NCBI GenBank assembly: GCA_028280195.1
Contig: JANQMH010000045.1
Location: 1-64,000, forward strand
Length of the DNA: 64,000 bases
Direction: 5' to 3'
Source: Exilibacterium sp.
GTDB taxonomy: Bacteria; Pseudomonadota; Gammaproteobacteria; Pseudomonadales; Cellvibrionaceae
Below, in pieces: positions 32,963 through 42,832 of this stretch; position 1 is the stretch's first letter; each line of letters starts with the position of its first letter. The notes below the pieces were generated by a model that did no database searches, had not been told where the DNA came from, and worked only from the letters and a program-made list of their open reading frames with translations. A program made the position numbers and the translations under genes.

Positions 32963-33679
32963 TTAAGCCCATATTTTTATCAGCAGATGCACGGCGATAA
33001 TGCTGATCAGTGTTTTATAAGCACGTCGATAGAGCATTGGGCTGATTTTGTAGGTCAACTGCCTGCCAATATAACTCGCCGGTATCGCGCCGCAGGCCGT
33101 CGCTGCAATACTGCTCAAGTATGGCCGGTAATCAAATCCGTGCAGCATGTAGGTGCAGACCTTCATGATTTCCAATACCAAAAAACAGACAGCCAATGTG
33201 GCGGTAATCTGCTGGCCCTTGAGCTGTGTGCGTATCATTGCCGCCTGCAATATGCCGCCGTAACCAAACATCGTTGACAGGAAGGCGTGAATCGTTCCCA
33301 CCCAAAAAAACGGATATTTAATACTCCAGCGTATTTTATCGACGGGTAGTAAAATGGAAAAGAGAATCAGCGAGACCAGGCCCGTGCCAATGACTTTTTC
33401 CGGCAGGGAGATAAACAGCGTAGCGCCGATAATAACACCAATGACACCACCCGATGAAAAAGCGTGAAATATCGGTGTGTGCAGATAGCCGCGAAACGCC
33501 ATCGTTCTGCTCAAATCAATACACACGAGAACGCCGGCGAGTACCGGTATCAACACACTGACGGGAAACAGAACGGACAGCAGCCCGAGAATGATGAAAC
33601 CGCCACCGATACCTAGTAGTGACCCGGTTAACGTGGCGGCAAAGCTGCCAATAAATAATAGCAAGTGTTGATCAAGCAT
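32963..33679 (-). CDS. TauE/SafE-family sulfite/organoanion exporter
   Basis: A 238-residue integral membrane protein with about seven or eight hydrophobic segments and the glycine-rich first repeat GSLLGIGGGFIILGLLSVLF that marks the TauE/SafE family. Members export sulfite, sulfoacetate or related anions. It lies 25 bp downstream of the LysR gene on the same strand, opposite a TonB receptor and two sulfatases, so disposal of sulfate or sulfite released inside the cell is a fair inference. Confidence 0.85.
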   Translation of the reverse strand: MLDQHLLLFIGSFAATLTGSLLGIGGGFIILGLLSVLFPVSVLIPVLAGVLVCIDLSRTMAFRGYLHTPIFHAFSSGGVIGVIIGATLFISLPEKVIGTGLVSLILFSILLPVDKIRWSIKYPFFWVGTIHAFLSTMFGYGGILQAAMIRTQLKGQQITATLAVCFLVLEIMKVCTYMLHGFDYRPYLSSIAATACGAIPASYIGRQLTYKISPMLYRRAYKTLISIIAVHLLIKIWA

Positions 33680-33704
33680 TATAGTACGAACAGCTTCCGC
33701 TTAG

Positions 33705-34616
33705 TCAGTCTGCTTTCAGGACGAGACTTTTTATCAGCGCGATAAAGTCGAGCATGGTTTTTGAGTAAATGGTGTTTTCCCGTTTAATTAAATGCAATGG
33801 CCAGTGTATTCCTTCGATATTGACATTGAGAACCTGAAAGTTACTCATACTCCATTCAAAGCATTTACGGTGATAAGGGATTGCGGCTAAATAATGTCCC
33901 TCCAGCAATAGAGAAAAAATCATCTGCCGGTTTGATATGGTTAAGACATCTTCGGGCAGGGGCGTGCCGGCGTTTCGAAACGCAGCTCGCAGCCGTTGAT
34001 AGGGCAGGCCTCCTGCTCCAGGGAATAACCAATGGTATTTTTTCAATTGCCTGAAGGTGGGATTTTTCAGTTTTAATGCCGGGTGACCTTTACTGGCGAC
34101 AAAGATAACGTCAATATCCAGCAGTTTTTCATAAGTTACGCCGGAGAGCGTTTCATTTTCATCGACGACGGTAATTAATAAATCGTATTCACCGCCGAGC
34201 AAGGCACGGATCTTGTTGGCCGGTGTATCCTCCAGCCGGCCGGCCAGCTCGATTTGCACATGCGGGTGTTTATGCCTGAAGAGACTGATAGCTTTAGGGA
34301 TTAACTTGGGCGTTACTATGGGCGAGCAGTTGAACTTAATGATTTCCCGGGCGCGCTTTTCCATTAACTTTATTTCCTCTACCGCGAGAGTAAGCTCGGC
34401 CCGCGCGGCCTTGGCTCTGCGCAGCAGTATCTCGCCATACTCATTGAGTTCCAGGCGATTGCTCGAACGCTCAAACAGCGATACGCCCAGCTCGGTCTCC
34501 AAGTTACCGATACTCTTGGTAATTGCGGGTTGGGTAACGCAGAGCGCATCGGCGGCGCCGGCGACCCCCTTGCCCTCCGCTATAGCGATAAAAGCTTCTA
34601 ACTGATTGGTTTTCAT
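33705..34616 (-). CDS. LysR-family regulator of the sulfatase locus
   Basis: A 303-residue LysR regulator with the helix-turn-helix at residues 15-45 (KGVAGAADALCVTQPAITKS) and a typical effector-binding domain. Its arrangement, divergent from the TonB receptor and upstream of the exporter, suggests that it controls both directions. In relatives of the Cbl/CysB/SsuR type such proteins sense sulfur compounds, but the effector cannot be read from the sequence. Confidence 0.85.
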   Translation of the reverse strand: MKTNQLEAFIAIAEGKGVAGAADALCVTQPAITKSIGNLETELGVSLFERSSNRLELNEYGEILLRRAKAARAELTLAVEEIKLMEKRAREIIKFNCSPIVTPKLIPKAISLFRHKHPHVQIELAGRLEDTPANKIRALLGGEYDLLITVVDENETLSGVTYEKLLDIDVIFVASKGHPALKLKNPTFRQLKKYHWLFPGAGGLPYQRLRAAFRNAGTPLPEDVLTISNRQMIFSLLLEGHYLAAIPYHRKCFEWSMSNFQVLNVNIEGIHWPLHLIKRENTIYSKTMLDFIALIKSLVLKAD

Positions 34617-34833
34617 AGCATTTCTTTCCGCAAGCAGCAGAGTTCAAGCATGGCTTTACTGACTCAACTTAACCTAAGGTTAACTTATTATCAATATATG
34701 TGAATTTTATTGTCAGTTGCTTCGATTTATCCTGCGCCAGATATAAGCACACCGATATGTAAAAAAGCTGAGATCGGCCCGCCGTTAAAGGGCCCATTGA
34801 TGCTACCTATAATTAAATTAGAGGCTGAAGACG

Positions 34834-36984
34834 ATGAGAATAAGTAAAAATCACCGGGTAGCCAGTTTGGGGCTGTCTGCAATGGTTGCCGGTTCTCCGG
34901 CTTTTGCGATGCTGGAAGAGGTGATCGTAACAGTCAACAAGCGCGAAGAGAGTCTAATGGATGTCGCCGGCTCTGTGCAAATTCTCGATGTAGATACAAT
35001 CGATGATTTTCGGCTCAACAACCTCGATGTTGTGGTTGATCTGGTGCCCAACGCCACCTTCACTGCCGCTCCCAGTGGGACCCCGATATTGGCGATCAGA
35101 GGAGTCGGTACCCGCGCGGGCGGCGCGATGCTGGAGCAGGATGTGGGCTTGTTCGTAGACGGTGTATGGTTAGGCCGTAACAATCAGATGCAGGCCGCGC
35201 TGATGGACATGCGGGCTATCGAAGTGTTGAAAGGCACCCAGGCGACGCTCTACGGCCGCAATACACTGGTTGGAGCGGTCAGTATTAGCACGCAAAAACC
35301 GGGCGATGAGTTAGAGGGTTTTATTAAAACGGGTTATGAATTTGAATACGACTCGACCAGCGTAGAGGCGGCTGTTTCCATTCCAATCAGCGACAAGTTT
35401 GCAGTTCGCCTGGCCGCTATGTATGAGGATCAGGGCGGGTGGATCGATAATAAGGCCGTTAACCGCGACGAACCGCAACAGGAAAACAGCGCACTGCGTC
35501 TGACCGGCGTCTATCTTACCGACAATGAATGGGAGATAACCGGCAAAGTTCAAACGGCAAGCCGGGAACTCACAGGCAACAGCTTCGTGCGCTTACTGGA
35601 AGGCACCTTTACCGGGTATGACGGCACCGATGAATTTACACCGGCACCACCACCATCGGCGGCGCTGCTGGGTTACGATGTTACAGTGTTTGGCACAAGG
35701 ATTACCGCCCCGGTGCTGACCAATGCCGATATTGGCGCGGAGCGCGATTTCACGGATTTCTCTTTACAATTCGATATCCCGATGGGCGATAACACCGTCA
35801 CCGCGATCAGCGGCTACAACGAGATGGAATACCAGTCTGCGTTTGACCCTTCCATCCTCGCAGGGCCGCGCGTTGTGTCCTGGTACGATGAAGACTACGA
35901 TCAATTCACCCAGGAAATTCGCCTGACCTCACCCGCCGGTGAGGCCTTCGACTATATTGCCGGGGTGTATTACGTGGAGCAGTCTGTCGATCGCTTGACC
36001 TTTCAATACCTCAACGACGATAAGCGCTTCTGGTACGGCAAACAGGATATGGACGCCTGGTCGATTTTTGCCACCGGCACCTGGGCGTTAAGCGACACAG
36101 TGCGCCTGACCGGCGGGGCGCGTTATACCGACGAAAACAAAGACGCCGATATCATTGTGCTGGGAAGCAACGAAGACCCGGATGTATTTGCCGCTGCGAG
36201 CGAAGACATCAGCGAAGATACACTGGACGGCTCAATAACTGTTGAATGGGATCTCAAGGACAACCTGCTGTTATTCGGCGGTGTTGCAACCGGCTCCAAG
36301 CGACCGGGTCTGGCCAGTGGTAATCCGGTCAATAATGCCGATTTTGTCGGTGCCGATTCACTGTTTATTCCCACCGAAGAGATTGTTACGCTCGAGGCCG
36401 GTTTCAAGTATGGGCTGGAAAACGGCTATGTCAACGTCACGGTTTTTGATATGGATATTTCTGATTTTCAAAATGCCAGTTTTACCAACGGCAATATCGC
36501 CATTACATCTTTTGACATTGACAGCAGAGGTGTTGAGATAGATTCTCTGTTGTGGCTAGCGGATTCAATCAGCCTGCATTCCGGCTTGGGTTTCATGGAT
36601 GTCGAAGATGTGACGAATAATGCCGATGTGTCGGGTGCGCCGGATTTTTCTGCCAGTGTTACCTTGAGCTATGAATCCACAGCGTTGATCGACGGTCTCG
36701 ATAGCCGCTTTAGCTTGAATGTCAATCATAAATCCAGCCATTTCCTCAATGCCACAACGGGTGTCAATAATCGCTTTAATGAGATTGATGCTGTGACATT
36801 GCTGAATGCAACACTCTCTATGACACACATCAATTCCGGAATCGAGTTGTCTGTTTTCGGTAAAAATCTCAGCGACGAAGAATACGCAGACTTCTCCTTT
36901 AACGCACCGGGTGGCAATAACGATTATATGTTCAGTGTTGCGCAGGGCATTACCCTTGGAGTGGAAGCCAGTTACAACTTCTGA
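34834..36984 (+). CDS. TonB-dependent outer-membrane receptor
   Basis: A 716-residue TonB-dependent transporter: signal peptide ending near SPAFA, a TonB box EEVIVTVNK, plug domain (residues 40-160, with AIRGVGTRAGG and VLKGTQATLYGRN), and a barrel ending in phenylalanine (ASYNF). The plug matches the large non-siderophore group common in marine and sphingomonad degraders. With two sulfatases immediately downstream it likely imports a sulfated organic molecule; the ligand is not predictable. A strong hairpin terminator follows. Confidence 0.92.
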   Translation: MRISKNHRVASLGLSAMVAGSPAFAMLEEVIVTVNKREESLMDVAGSVQILDVDTIDDFRLNNLDVVVDLVPNATFTAAPSGTPILAIRGVGTRAGGAMLEQDVGLFVDGVWLGRNNQMQAALMDMRAIEVLKGTQATLYGRNTLVGAVSISTQKPGDELEGFIKTGYEFEYDSTSVEAAVSIPISDKFAVRLAAMYEDQGGWIDNKAVNRDEPQQENSALRLTGVYLTDNEWEITGKVQTASRELTGNSFVRLLEGTFTGYDGTDEFTPAPPPSAALLGYDVTVFGTRITAPVLTNADIGAERDFTDFSLQFDIPMGDNTVTAISGYNEMEYQSAFDPSILAGPRVVSWYDEDYDQFTQEIRLTSPAGEAFDYIAGVYYVEQSVDRLTFQYLNDDKRFWYGKQDMDAWSIFATGTWALSDTVRLTGGARYTDENKDADIIVLGSNEDPDVFAAASEDISEDTLDGSITVEWDLKDNLLLFGGVATGSKRPGLASGNPVNNADFVGADSLFIPTEEIVTLEAGFKYGLENGYVNVTVFDMDISDFQNASFTNGNIAITSFDIDSRGVEIDSLLWLADSISLHSGLGFMDVEDVTNNADVSGAPDFSASVTLSYESTALIDGLDSRFSLNVNHKSSHFLNATTGVNNRFNEIDAVTLLNATLSMTHINSGIELSVFGKNLSDEEYADFSFNAPGGNNDYMFSVAQGITLGVEASYNF

Positions 36985-36992
36985 TCCGCTTT

Positions 36993-37049
36993 GGGAGTTC
37001 ATGTCTGCGCTTTTTCCGGCTGCTGCCGGTGAGGTGAACTCCCGTTTTT
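36993..37049 (+). terminator. Intrinsic terminator after the TonB receptor
   Basis: GGGAGTTCA (36993-37001) pairs with TGAACTCCC (37035-37043), with an inner hairpin CCGGC-TGCT-GCCGG, then GTTTTTATTT. It would set receptor expression above that of the downstream sulfatases. Confidence 0.8.
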
Positions 37050-37090
37050 ATTTCGTCCAAATCCATAAAGGTTAGGAAAACGTCTTGGCC

Positions 37091-38818
37091 ATGCCAATCA
37101 GCCACACCTGCACTCAGATATGCCGCTTAGCGCTAGTGCTAACGCTGTTAATGCTTGGCGCTTGCCAACCAGGCCAGCACAGCGGTGTTGATGAAAAGGT
37201 TGACAGTCGCCCGAATATTTTACTGATTGTTGCCGACGATATGGCCTATACCGATATCGGGGCCTTTGGCGGCGGCGATATCGCAACACCCGTATTGGAT
37301 GATCTGGCACAACAGGGGATGGTTTTCTCCCGCTTTTACGCCGGTGCCTCATGTACGACCACGCGCTCGATGCTGATGACAGGTGTCGATAATCACCGCG
37401 CCGGTCTGGGCACCACTGTGGGCGCTTATTCCCAGCCGGCAGCTAACCAAAAAGGGAAGCCCGGCTATGAAGGCTATTTACGCAGCGATGTCATCACTGT
37501 ATCCAGCCTGCTTAAAGAGGCCGGATACCAAACCTTCATGGTTGGCAAGTGGCATCTGGGGTCGGCTCCGGAAAATCGCCCCAGTCGCCGCGGATTTAAT
37601 AAGACCTTTGCGATACAGCAAAACAGTGACTACTTCGATGACCAACTGGGGTCCTTTGGTTTTGGGCATCGTGACTATTGGCGCAACGGCAGGGTTGTAA
37701 AAGAGCTGCCGCCGGACTTCTACCAGACCCGCGCATTTACCGACGAATTCATTCAATACCTTGAACAACATCAAAGCGACAATCGGCCTTTCTTTGGCTA
37801 TCTGGCGTTTACCGCGCCGCATTACCCCCTGCAGGCACCTGACGATATTATTGACAAATACAAAGGCAAATACGACCGGGGATACGATGTACTACGGGCC
37901 CTCAGGGCTAATGGGTTGCTGAACTCAGGGCTTATCAATAGAGACGCCGTGTATAGCAATGAGCGGGCGGGTATACCGGCATGGGACACATTATCCGCCG
38001 CTGAAAAGGCCGTGTCCGCACGCACCATGGAGATTTATGCGGCGATGGTTGATGACATGGACAGAAACATAGGGCGGGTTGTCGACTACCTGAAAGCCAG
38101 CGGGCGCTACGATAATACCTTGATTATGTTTATTAGCGACAACGGCGCTGAGGCCGCGTCAGCAACCCGCGGGCATGCGCCGCGTCTATTGCCTAAAGCG
38201 GTCAATCCCGACAACAGCCTTGGCAACCTGGGGCGGCGCGGCTCGGTCGTCCTGTACGGCGAGGCCTGGGCCGCGGCGGGGCAGGGCGTCTTTCGGGAAT
38301 ATAAATTCTCAGGCGCAGAGGGTGGCGTGCGTGTGCCGGCGATTATCTCATTCCCGGCCGGCGCGGTTAAGGCCGGGATTAATCACGGCATTGCCAGTGT
38401 ACTGGATTTTTTGCCGACCGCATTGGAATTAGCAGACTTTGAGCACCCGGCGATGCAGAGTGCAGCGCCAGTTTATCAGGCGCCCATCGGCAAGTCGTTG
38501 CTGCCAGTGCTTCAGGGTACACGCGACACCGTCCGTGGTGACAGCGACTATCTGGGGTTTGAATTCTGGTCGGGCAGGGGGGTAGTGGCCGGAGACTGGA
38601 AATTAACGGGTCTATACAATCAGGACACAAGCGAACTGGAACAATGGCAGTTGTTCAACCTGGCCGACGATCCCGGCGAGCAGCGTGACCTCGCCGCTCA
38701 AGAGCCGGAAGTGTTTGAGCGAATGCTGGCCTATTGGAACGACTATGTCAGAAAAAATGGTGTCATCATTGCTGAACCCTACGTACCCGTGCTCAGAAAG
38801 CCGGCACCAACCGAGTGA
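37091..38818 (+). CDS. Lipoprotein sulfatase with altered active-site motif
   Basis: A 575-residue arylsulfatase-like enzyme carrying a lipoprotein signal (lipobox LGAC, Cys near residue 25), so it is anchored in the envelope. Metal-site motifs are present: LLIVADDMAYTD at residues 44-55, GKWHLGS and ISDNGAE. The formylglycine position is CTTTR (Cys88), where the family has C-x-(P/A)-x-R: the proline is replaced by threonine. This could impair maturation by the formylglycine enzyme. ATG 37091 preferred; a TTG two codons upstream is in frame. The next sulfatase follows almost at once. Confidence 0.9.
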   Translation: MPISHTCTQICRLALVLTLLMLGACQPGQHSGVDEKVDSRPNILLIVADDMAYTDIGAFGGGDIATPVLDDLAQQGMVFSRFYAGASCTTTRSMLMTGVDNHRAGLGTTVGAYSQPAANQKGKPGYEGYLRSDVITVSSLLKEAGYQTFMVGKWHLGSAPENRPSRRGFNKTFAIQQNSDYFDDQLGSFGFGHRDYWRNGRVVKELPPDFYQTRAFTDEFIQYLEQHQSDNRPFFGYLAFTAPHYPLQAPDDIIDKYKGKYDRGYDVLRALRANGLLNSGLINRDAVYSNERAGIPAWDTLSAAEKAVSARTMEIYAAMVDDMDRNIGRVVDYLKASGRYDNTLIMFISDNGAEAASATRGHAPRLLPKAVNPDNSLGNLGRRGSVVLYGEAWAAAGQGVFREYKFSGAEGGVRVPAIISFPAGAVKAGINHGIASVLDFLPTALELADFEHPAMQSAAPVYQAPIGKSLLPVLQGTRDTVRGDSDYLGFEFWSGRGVVAGDWKLTGLYNQDTSELEQWQLFNLADDPGEQRDLAAQEPEVFERMLAYWNDYVRKNGVIIAEPYVPVLRKPAPTE

Positions 38819-38829
38819 GAGCTGTCAGT

Positions 38830-40557
38830 ATGTTGTGTGTTACGCGCGCAATGTTTTTAGGTTTGTTGCTGGGGTCGTATTGTTTGCAAAACGCAGTAGC
38901 GGCGACTGAGTCTGGCGATACGCTTGTTGGCGCCAGGCCCAATATACTGTTGATTGTCGCCGACGATCTGGGTTATTCGGATCTGGGCAGTTTTGGCGGT
39001 GAGATCAACACAAAAAACCTGGATTCATTGGCTGGAGACGGTTTGTTACTGACAAACTTCTACGCCGCACCGACCTGTTCTCCGAGCCGGGCGATGTTGT
39101 TATCCGGTATCGATAGTCATCGGGTGGGGCTGGGCACACAGAGATACTATTGGTCGGAGGCACAAAAAGGGCGGCCGGGTTATGAAGGGTATCTCAATAA
39201 TCGTTTTGTAAGCATTGCAACGCGCTTGAGAGACAGCGGTTATCACACCTATATGGTGGGAAAATGGCATCTGGGTTATGACCGGGAAACCTATCCATCG
39301 GCACGTGGCTTTGACGAAACATTTGCCCTATTGGAGGGCGGTGCCAGCCATTTTGACCAGCGGGGCGTCATTCCGGTCGCCGCCAAAGCCAACTACCGTA
39401 GAAACGGCAAGCCCGTCGATCTGCCGGTAGACTTTTTTTCATCGGCATTCTTCACCGATACACTGATCGACTATATTGAAAAAAACCGCGAGGACGGCAA
39501 GCCCTTTTTTGCCTACGCGGCCTACACCGCGCCACACTGGCCTCTGCAGGCGCCGGAGAGATATATCAGGAATTATCGTGGCGTTTACGACGCGGGTTAC
39601 GAAATCATCGCCAAGAATCGGCTCGATAACATGAAAGCGCTGGGAATCATGCCGGCGTCACTATCGGCTAGTCCCGGGCCACCGGAGTATCCGCAGTGGC
39701 GGCAGTTATCCAGCGCACAAAAGCGACGTGAAGCGCGGCTGATGGAAGTCTATGCGGGCATGGTTGAGGCGCTGGATGATAACGTCGGGCGGCTGATGGC
39801 TTATCTGCAAGACAGCGGCCAGCTTGACAACACGCTGATAGTTTTTATGTCCGATAATGGTGCCGAAGGTAATAACCCGATGGATATTACCGCCGGTGCA
39901 CAAACCAACGAACAATGGATCAATGATAACTTTGACAACAGCCTGGAGAATATTGGCAGGGCCGGTTCCTATGTCTCAGTCGGACCCGGCTGGGCGAGGG
40001 TCAGCAGTACGCCGTTTCGTTTGTTCAAAGGCTTTACATCGGAGGGCGGTATTAGAGTTCCCGCGTTTATTTACTACCCGAAACTGGAACTCGCAGGGCG
40101 CAAGTCCGGGGCGTTCTTATCCGTTAAGGACATTGCGCCTACGTTAATGGAACTGGCGGGTATCGATCCGAAAATAGACCATTATCAGGGCCGGAAAGTA
40201 TTGCCCATGCAGGGTAAAAGCATGTTGGCCTGGCTGCAGGGCAAAAAGATCAGCGTTCACGGCGAGCATTTTACTGCAGCTTGGGAGTTGTTCGGTCGGC
40301 GCGCGATTCGGCAGGGTGACTGGAAAATGGTTTATCTCAATAAGCCCTGGGGCAATAATGCCTGGCAACTGTACAACCTTGCTGAAGACCTTGCAGAGAT
40401 GCGGGACCTCTCTAAACAGTATCCGGACAAAGTCAAATCCCTGACTGAGGCCTGGCAGCGTTATGTCGATATGAACAATATGGTGGTACCGGATCACGTG
40501 GATATTAAATACACCAATGGTATCAGGCATTATCAACAGGCAAGCGTGCCTGAATAG
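38830..40557 (+). CDS. Exported sulfatase, canonical active site
   Basis: A 575-residue arylsulfatase A-type enzyme with a signal peptide (residues 1-25, ending near NAVAA). It has LLIVADDLGYSD, the canonical formylglycine motif CSPSR (Cys83), GKWHLGY and MSDNGAEG. It would release sulfate from a sulfate ester in the periplasm. A GTG at 38815 overlaps the previous stop; ATG 38830 is preferred because the signal peptide then begins normally. It is a divergent paralogue of the preceding gene with the same overall plan. Confidence 0.92.
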   Translation: MLCVTRAMFLGLLLGSYCLQNAVAATESGDTLVGARPNILLIVADDLGYSDLGSFGGEINTKNLDSLAGDGLLLTNFYAAPTCSPSRAMLLSGIDSHRVGLGTQRYYWSEAQKGRPGYEGYLNNRFVSIATRLRDSGYHTYMVGKWHLGYDRETYPSARGFDETFALLEGGASHFDQRGVIPVAAKANYRRNGKPVDLPVDFFSSAFFTDTLIDYIEKNREDGKPFFAYAAYTAPHWPLQAPERYIRNYRGVYDAGYEIIAKNRLDNMKALGIMPASLSASPGPPEYPQWRQLSSAQKRREARLMEVYAGMVEALDDNVGRLMAYLQDSGQLDNTLIVFMSDNGAEGNNPMDITAGAQTNEQWINDNFDNSLENIGRAGSYVSVGPGWARVSSTPFRLFKGFTSEGGIRVPAFIYYPKLELAGRKSGAFLSVKDIAPTLMELAGIDPKIDHYQGRKVLPMQGKSMLAWLQGKKISVHGEHFTAAWELFGRRAIRQGDWKMVYLNKPWGNNAWQLYNLAEDLAEMRDLSKQYPDKVKSLTEAWQRYVDMNNMVVPDHVDIKYTNGIRHYQQASVPE

Positions 40558-40592
40558 AAATGATTGCCCTGAATGACCGGGAGGACTGATTC

Positions 40593-40913
40593 GTGCAGAC
40601 CGATCAAATAGCAAGAATTAACAATAATCGATCGTTCTTGCTGTTAACCAGGAAACGCAAACAGACCAAAATCGTAATGGTTTCGCTGACCATGCTGGTG
40701 TTTTTGCTGATTCATATCGGCTGGGCGTTTTTTCCGGCCCTGATCAATTTGCGAGTGCCGGAGAATAGCGCGATCAGCCTGGGCGTATGGCTTGCGGTGG
40801 TGATGATATTGACGGCAATTGTTCTGTCCGGCTATTACTCCCTGGTTTCCGGCAGCAAGCTGGACGCGCTGAATCGGCAGCTGATCGACGAGTTGAAACA
40901 TGAACAACAATGA
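40593..40913 (+). CDS. DUF485-type small membrane protein
   Basis: A 106-residue protein with two transmembrane helices (about residues 28-50 and 63-85) and charged ends, resembling YjcH, the DUF485 partner of the ActP acetate permease. The next gene is an SSS symporter and overlaps it by 14 bp, the usual arrangement. GTG start with GGGAGG upstream. Confidence 0.75.
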   Translation: MQTDQIARINNNRSFLLLTRKRKQTKIVMVSLTMLVFLLIHIGWAFFPALINLRVPENSAISLGVWLAVVMILTAIVLSGYYSLVSGSKLDALNRQLIDELKHEQQ

Positions 40914-42600
40914 TTCCCGGCAAGTCACTTTCGACAGCCGCAGCAAGCTCGGGTCTTATCTCATTTTTATCGGGTTTTTGTCTGCCTCCACCTTGAGCGT
41001 TGCTGCCGAAAGCGCCCCTGCTGCTGACACGCAGCCTATTAACCTGTCGGCGATTGCCATATTCGCAGCGTTTGTCGCGGTGACAATGGCCATTACCTAC
41101 TGGGCGGCAAAACGTACAACCTCTAACAGCGATTTTTATACCGCCGGTGGTGGTATTCCCGCCTGGCAAAACGGTATCGCCATTTCCGGTGACTTTTTGT
41201 CGGCAGCAACCTTGTTGGGTATAACCAGCGGCATATATGCCATGGGCGTCGATGGCCTGACGATAATCATCGGCACGCTCGGTGCCTGGCCCATTGTATT
41301 GTTCCTGGTGGCCGAGCGATTGAGAAATCTCGGGCGTTTCACGTTTATTGATGTCGTGTCTTTTCGTTTGTCGGCGGCTTCCATTCGGCCGCTGGCTGCG
41401 GTGGCATCGCTATTTGTGCTCATTTTTTATCTTATTGCGCAGCTGGTTGGTGCCGGTAAGTTAATACAACTGTTATTTGGTCTGGATTATATTACCGCCA
41501 TTATATCCGTGAGTCTGCTGATGGTTATCTATGTGGCCTTCGGCGGCATGCTGGCGGCTACCTGGGTACAGTTCATTAAGGCCGTATTGTTGGTGACCGG
41601 CGGCACTGTGCTGTGCTTTTTATTGCTCAAACATTTTGACTTTTCCATTGGCCGGATTTTTACTGAAGCGATACAATTGCATCCACTCAGGGAGGAAATG
41701 ATGGATGCAGGTATTTGGTTGAAGGATCCGATATCGGTATTGTCGGTCGGCGTGACGCTGGTGTTCGGGTTTATTGGTCTGCCCCATATTCTCATGCGTC
41801 TGTTTACGGTGAAAGACGCTGCGGACTCGAGAAAATCAGCGTTCTACGCCATTTCCATTATTGGCTATTTTCAATTGTTGATTTTGCTGATCGGCTTTGG
41901 CGCCGTTGCGCTCATTGTCGGCAATAGTAACTACCATGATGCCAGCGGCGCGATGATCGGCGGCGGCAATATGGTGGTATTGCATATCACCCATTTTCTG
42001 GGCGGGGATTTCCTGCTGGGCTTTATTGCCGCAGTAACCTTTGCCACTATTCTGGCCGTTGTTGCGGGGCTGACGATATCGGCGGCAGCGACCATCGCTC
42101 ATGATCTCTATGCCGGTGTCATCGCCAAAGGCAGGACGAGCGAGCGATCGGAAATGCGGGTGTCCAGGCTGTCGGTTATTGGCATGGGCCTTATTGCCGT
42201 TGTCTTTGGTATTATTTTTGAACATCAGAACGTGGTATTTATATCGAATCTGGCCATGGCAATTGCCGCCAGCGCCAACGCCCCTGTTCTGCTGATGGCA
42301 ATGTATTGGCGGGGCTTGACCACCCGGGGGGCTTGCGCCGGGATATTGGTGGGTCTCGTGTTGTCGGTTTTGTTTATCGTGCTCGGGCCTCAGGTGATGG
42401 TCGATATCATGGGCATGGAAAAAGCCTTTTATCCCTATACCTATCCAACGGTGGTTTCGGTGCCCATGGCTTTTCTGGCGATTTGGTATTTTTCAAAAAC
42501 CGATACCAGTCAATCCGCCGCAGCTGAACGCCGGGCCTATGATGAACAGTTTATCGTATCTGAAACGGGGATAGGGATATCCAAAGCGTCATCACATTGA
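40900..42600 (+). CDS. ActP-type sodium/solute symporter
   Basis: A 566-residue member of the SSS (SLC5) family with about 13 membrane helices. The region SDFYTAGGGIPAWQNGIAIS (residues 75-94) and the following GDFLSAATLLG are hallmarks of the acetate/monocarboxylate branch. An N-terminal segment with a signal-like helix precedes the core, as in ActP. In this locus it could import an organic acid produced after desulfation. It overlaps the DUF485 gene. Confidence 0.88.
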   Translation: MNNNDSRQVTFDSRSKLGSYLIFIGFLSASTLSVAAESAPAADTQPINLSAIAIFAAFVAVTMAITYWAAKRTTSNSDFYTAGGGIPAWQNGIAISGDFLSAATLLGITSGIYAMGVDGLTIIIGTLGAWPIVLFLVAERLRNLGRFTFIDVVSFRLSAASIRPLAAVASLFVLIFYLIAQLVGAGKLIQLLFGLDYITAIISVSLLMVIYVAFGGMLAATWVQFIKAVLLVTGGTVLCFLLLKHFDFSIGRIFTEAIQLHPLREEMMDAGIWLKDPISVLSVGVTLVFGFIGLPHILMRLFTVKDAADSRKSAFYAISIIGYFQLLILLIGFGAVALIVGNSNYHDASGAMIGGGNMVVLHITHFLGGDFLLGFIAAVTFATILAVVAGLTISAAATIAHDLYAGVIAKGRTSERSEMRVSRLSVIGMGLIAVVFGIIFEHQNVVFISNLAMAIAASANAPVLLMAMYWRGLTTRGACAGILVGLVLSVLFIVLGPQVMVDIMGMEKAFYPYTYPTVVSVPMAFLAIWYFSKTDTSQSAAAERRAYDEQFIVSETGIGISKASSH

Positions 42601-42631
42601 CGGGCTTTCGTGAATCTGAACAGACCCGGGG

Positions 42632-42808
42632 GGAGGCAAACAGGCCATCACATTGGGCAATGGCGAGACCCGCACCTTTGTCGAAGACGGCGATACCCTG
42701 GTGCTGCGGGGCCATTGTTGCCGCGCGGGTGCTGCGCGTATCGGGTTTGGGGAAGTGACCAGTACGGTATTGCCAGCGCACCTCGAACAGAAAACGATGA
42801 ACGATTGA
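42632..42808 (+). pseudogene. C-terminal fragment of fumarylacetoacetase
   Basis: The frame encodes 58 residues matching the very end of fumarylacetoacetate hydrolase: GGKQAITLGNGETRTF, VEDGDTLVLRG, then ARIGFGEVTSTVLPA and a stop. A TGA lies in frame just before this region, so the rest of the enzyme (about 370 residues) is gone. Fumarylacetoacetase is the last enzyme of tyrosine/homogentisate breakdown; the relic suggests that an aromatic degradation gene once stood here. Confidence 0.75.
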
Positions 42809-42832
42809 TCTACAGGCTGAGGAGTATCGACG

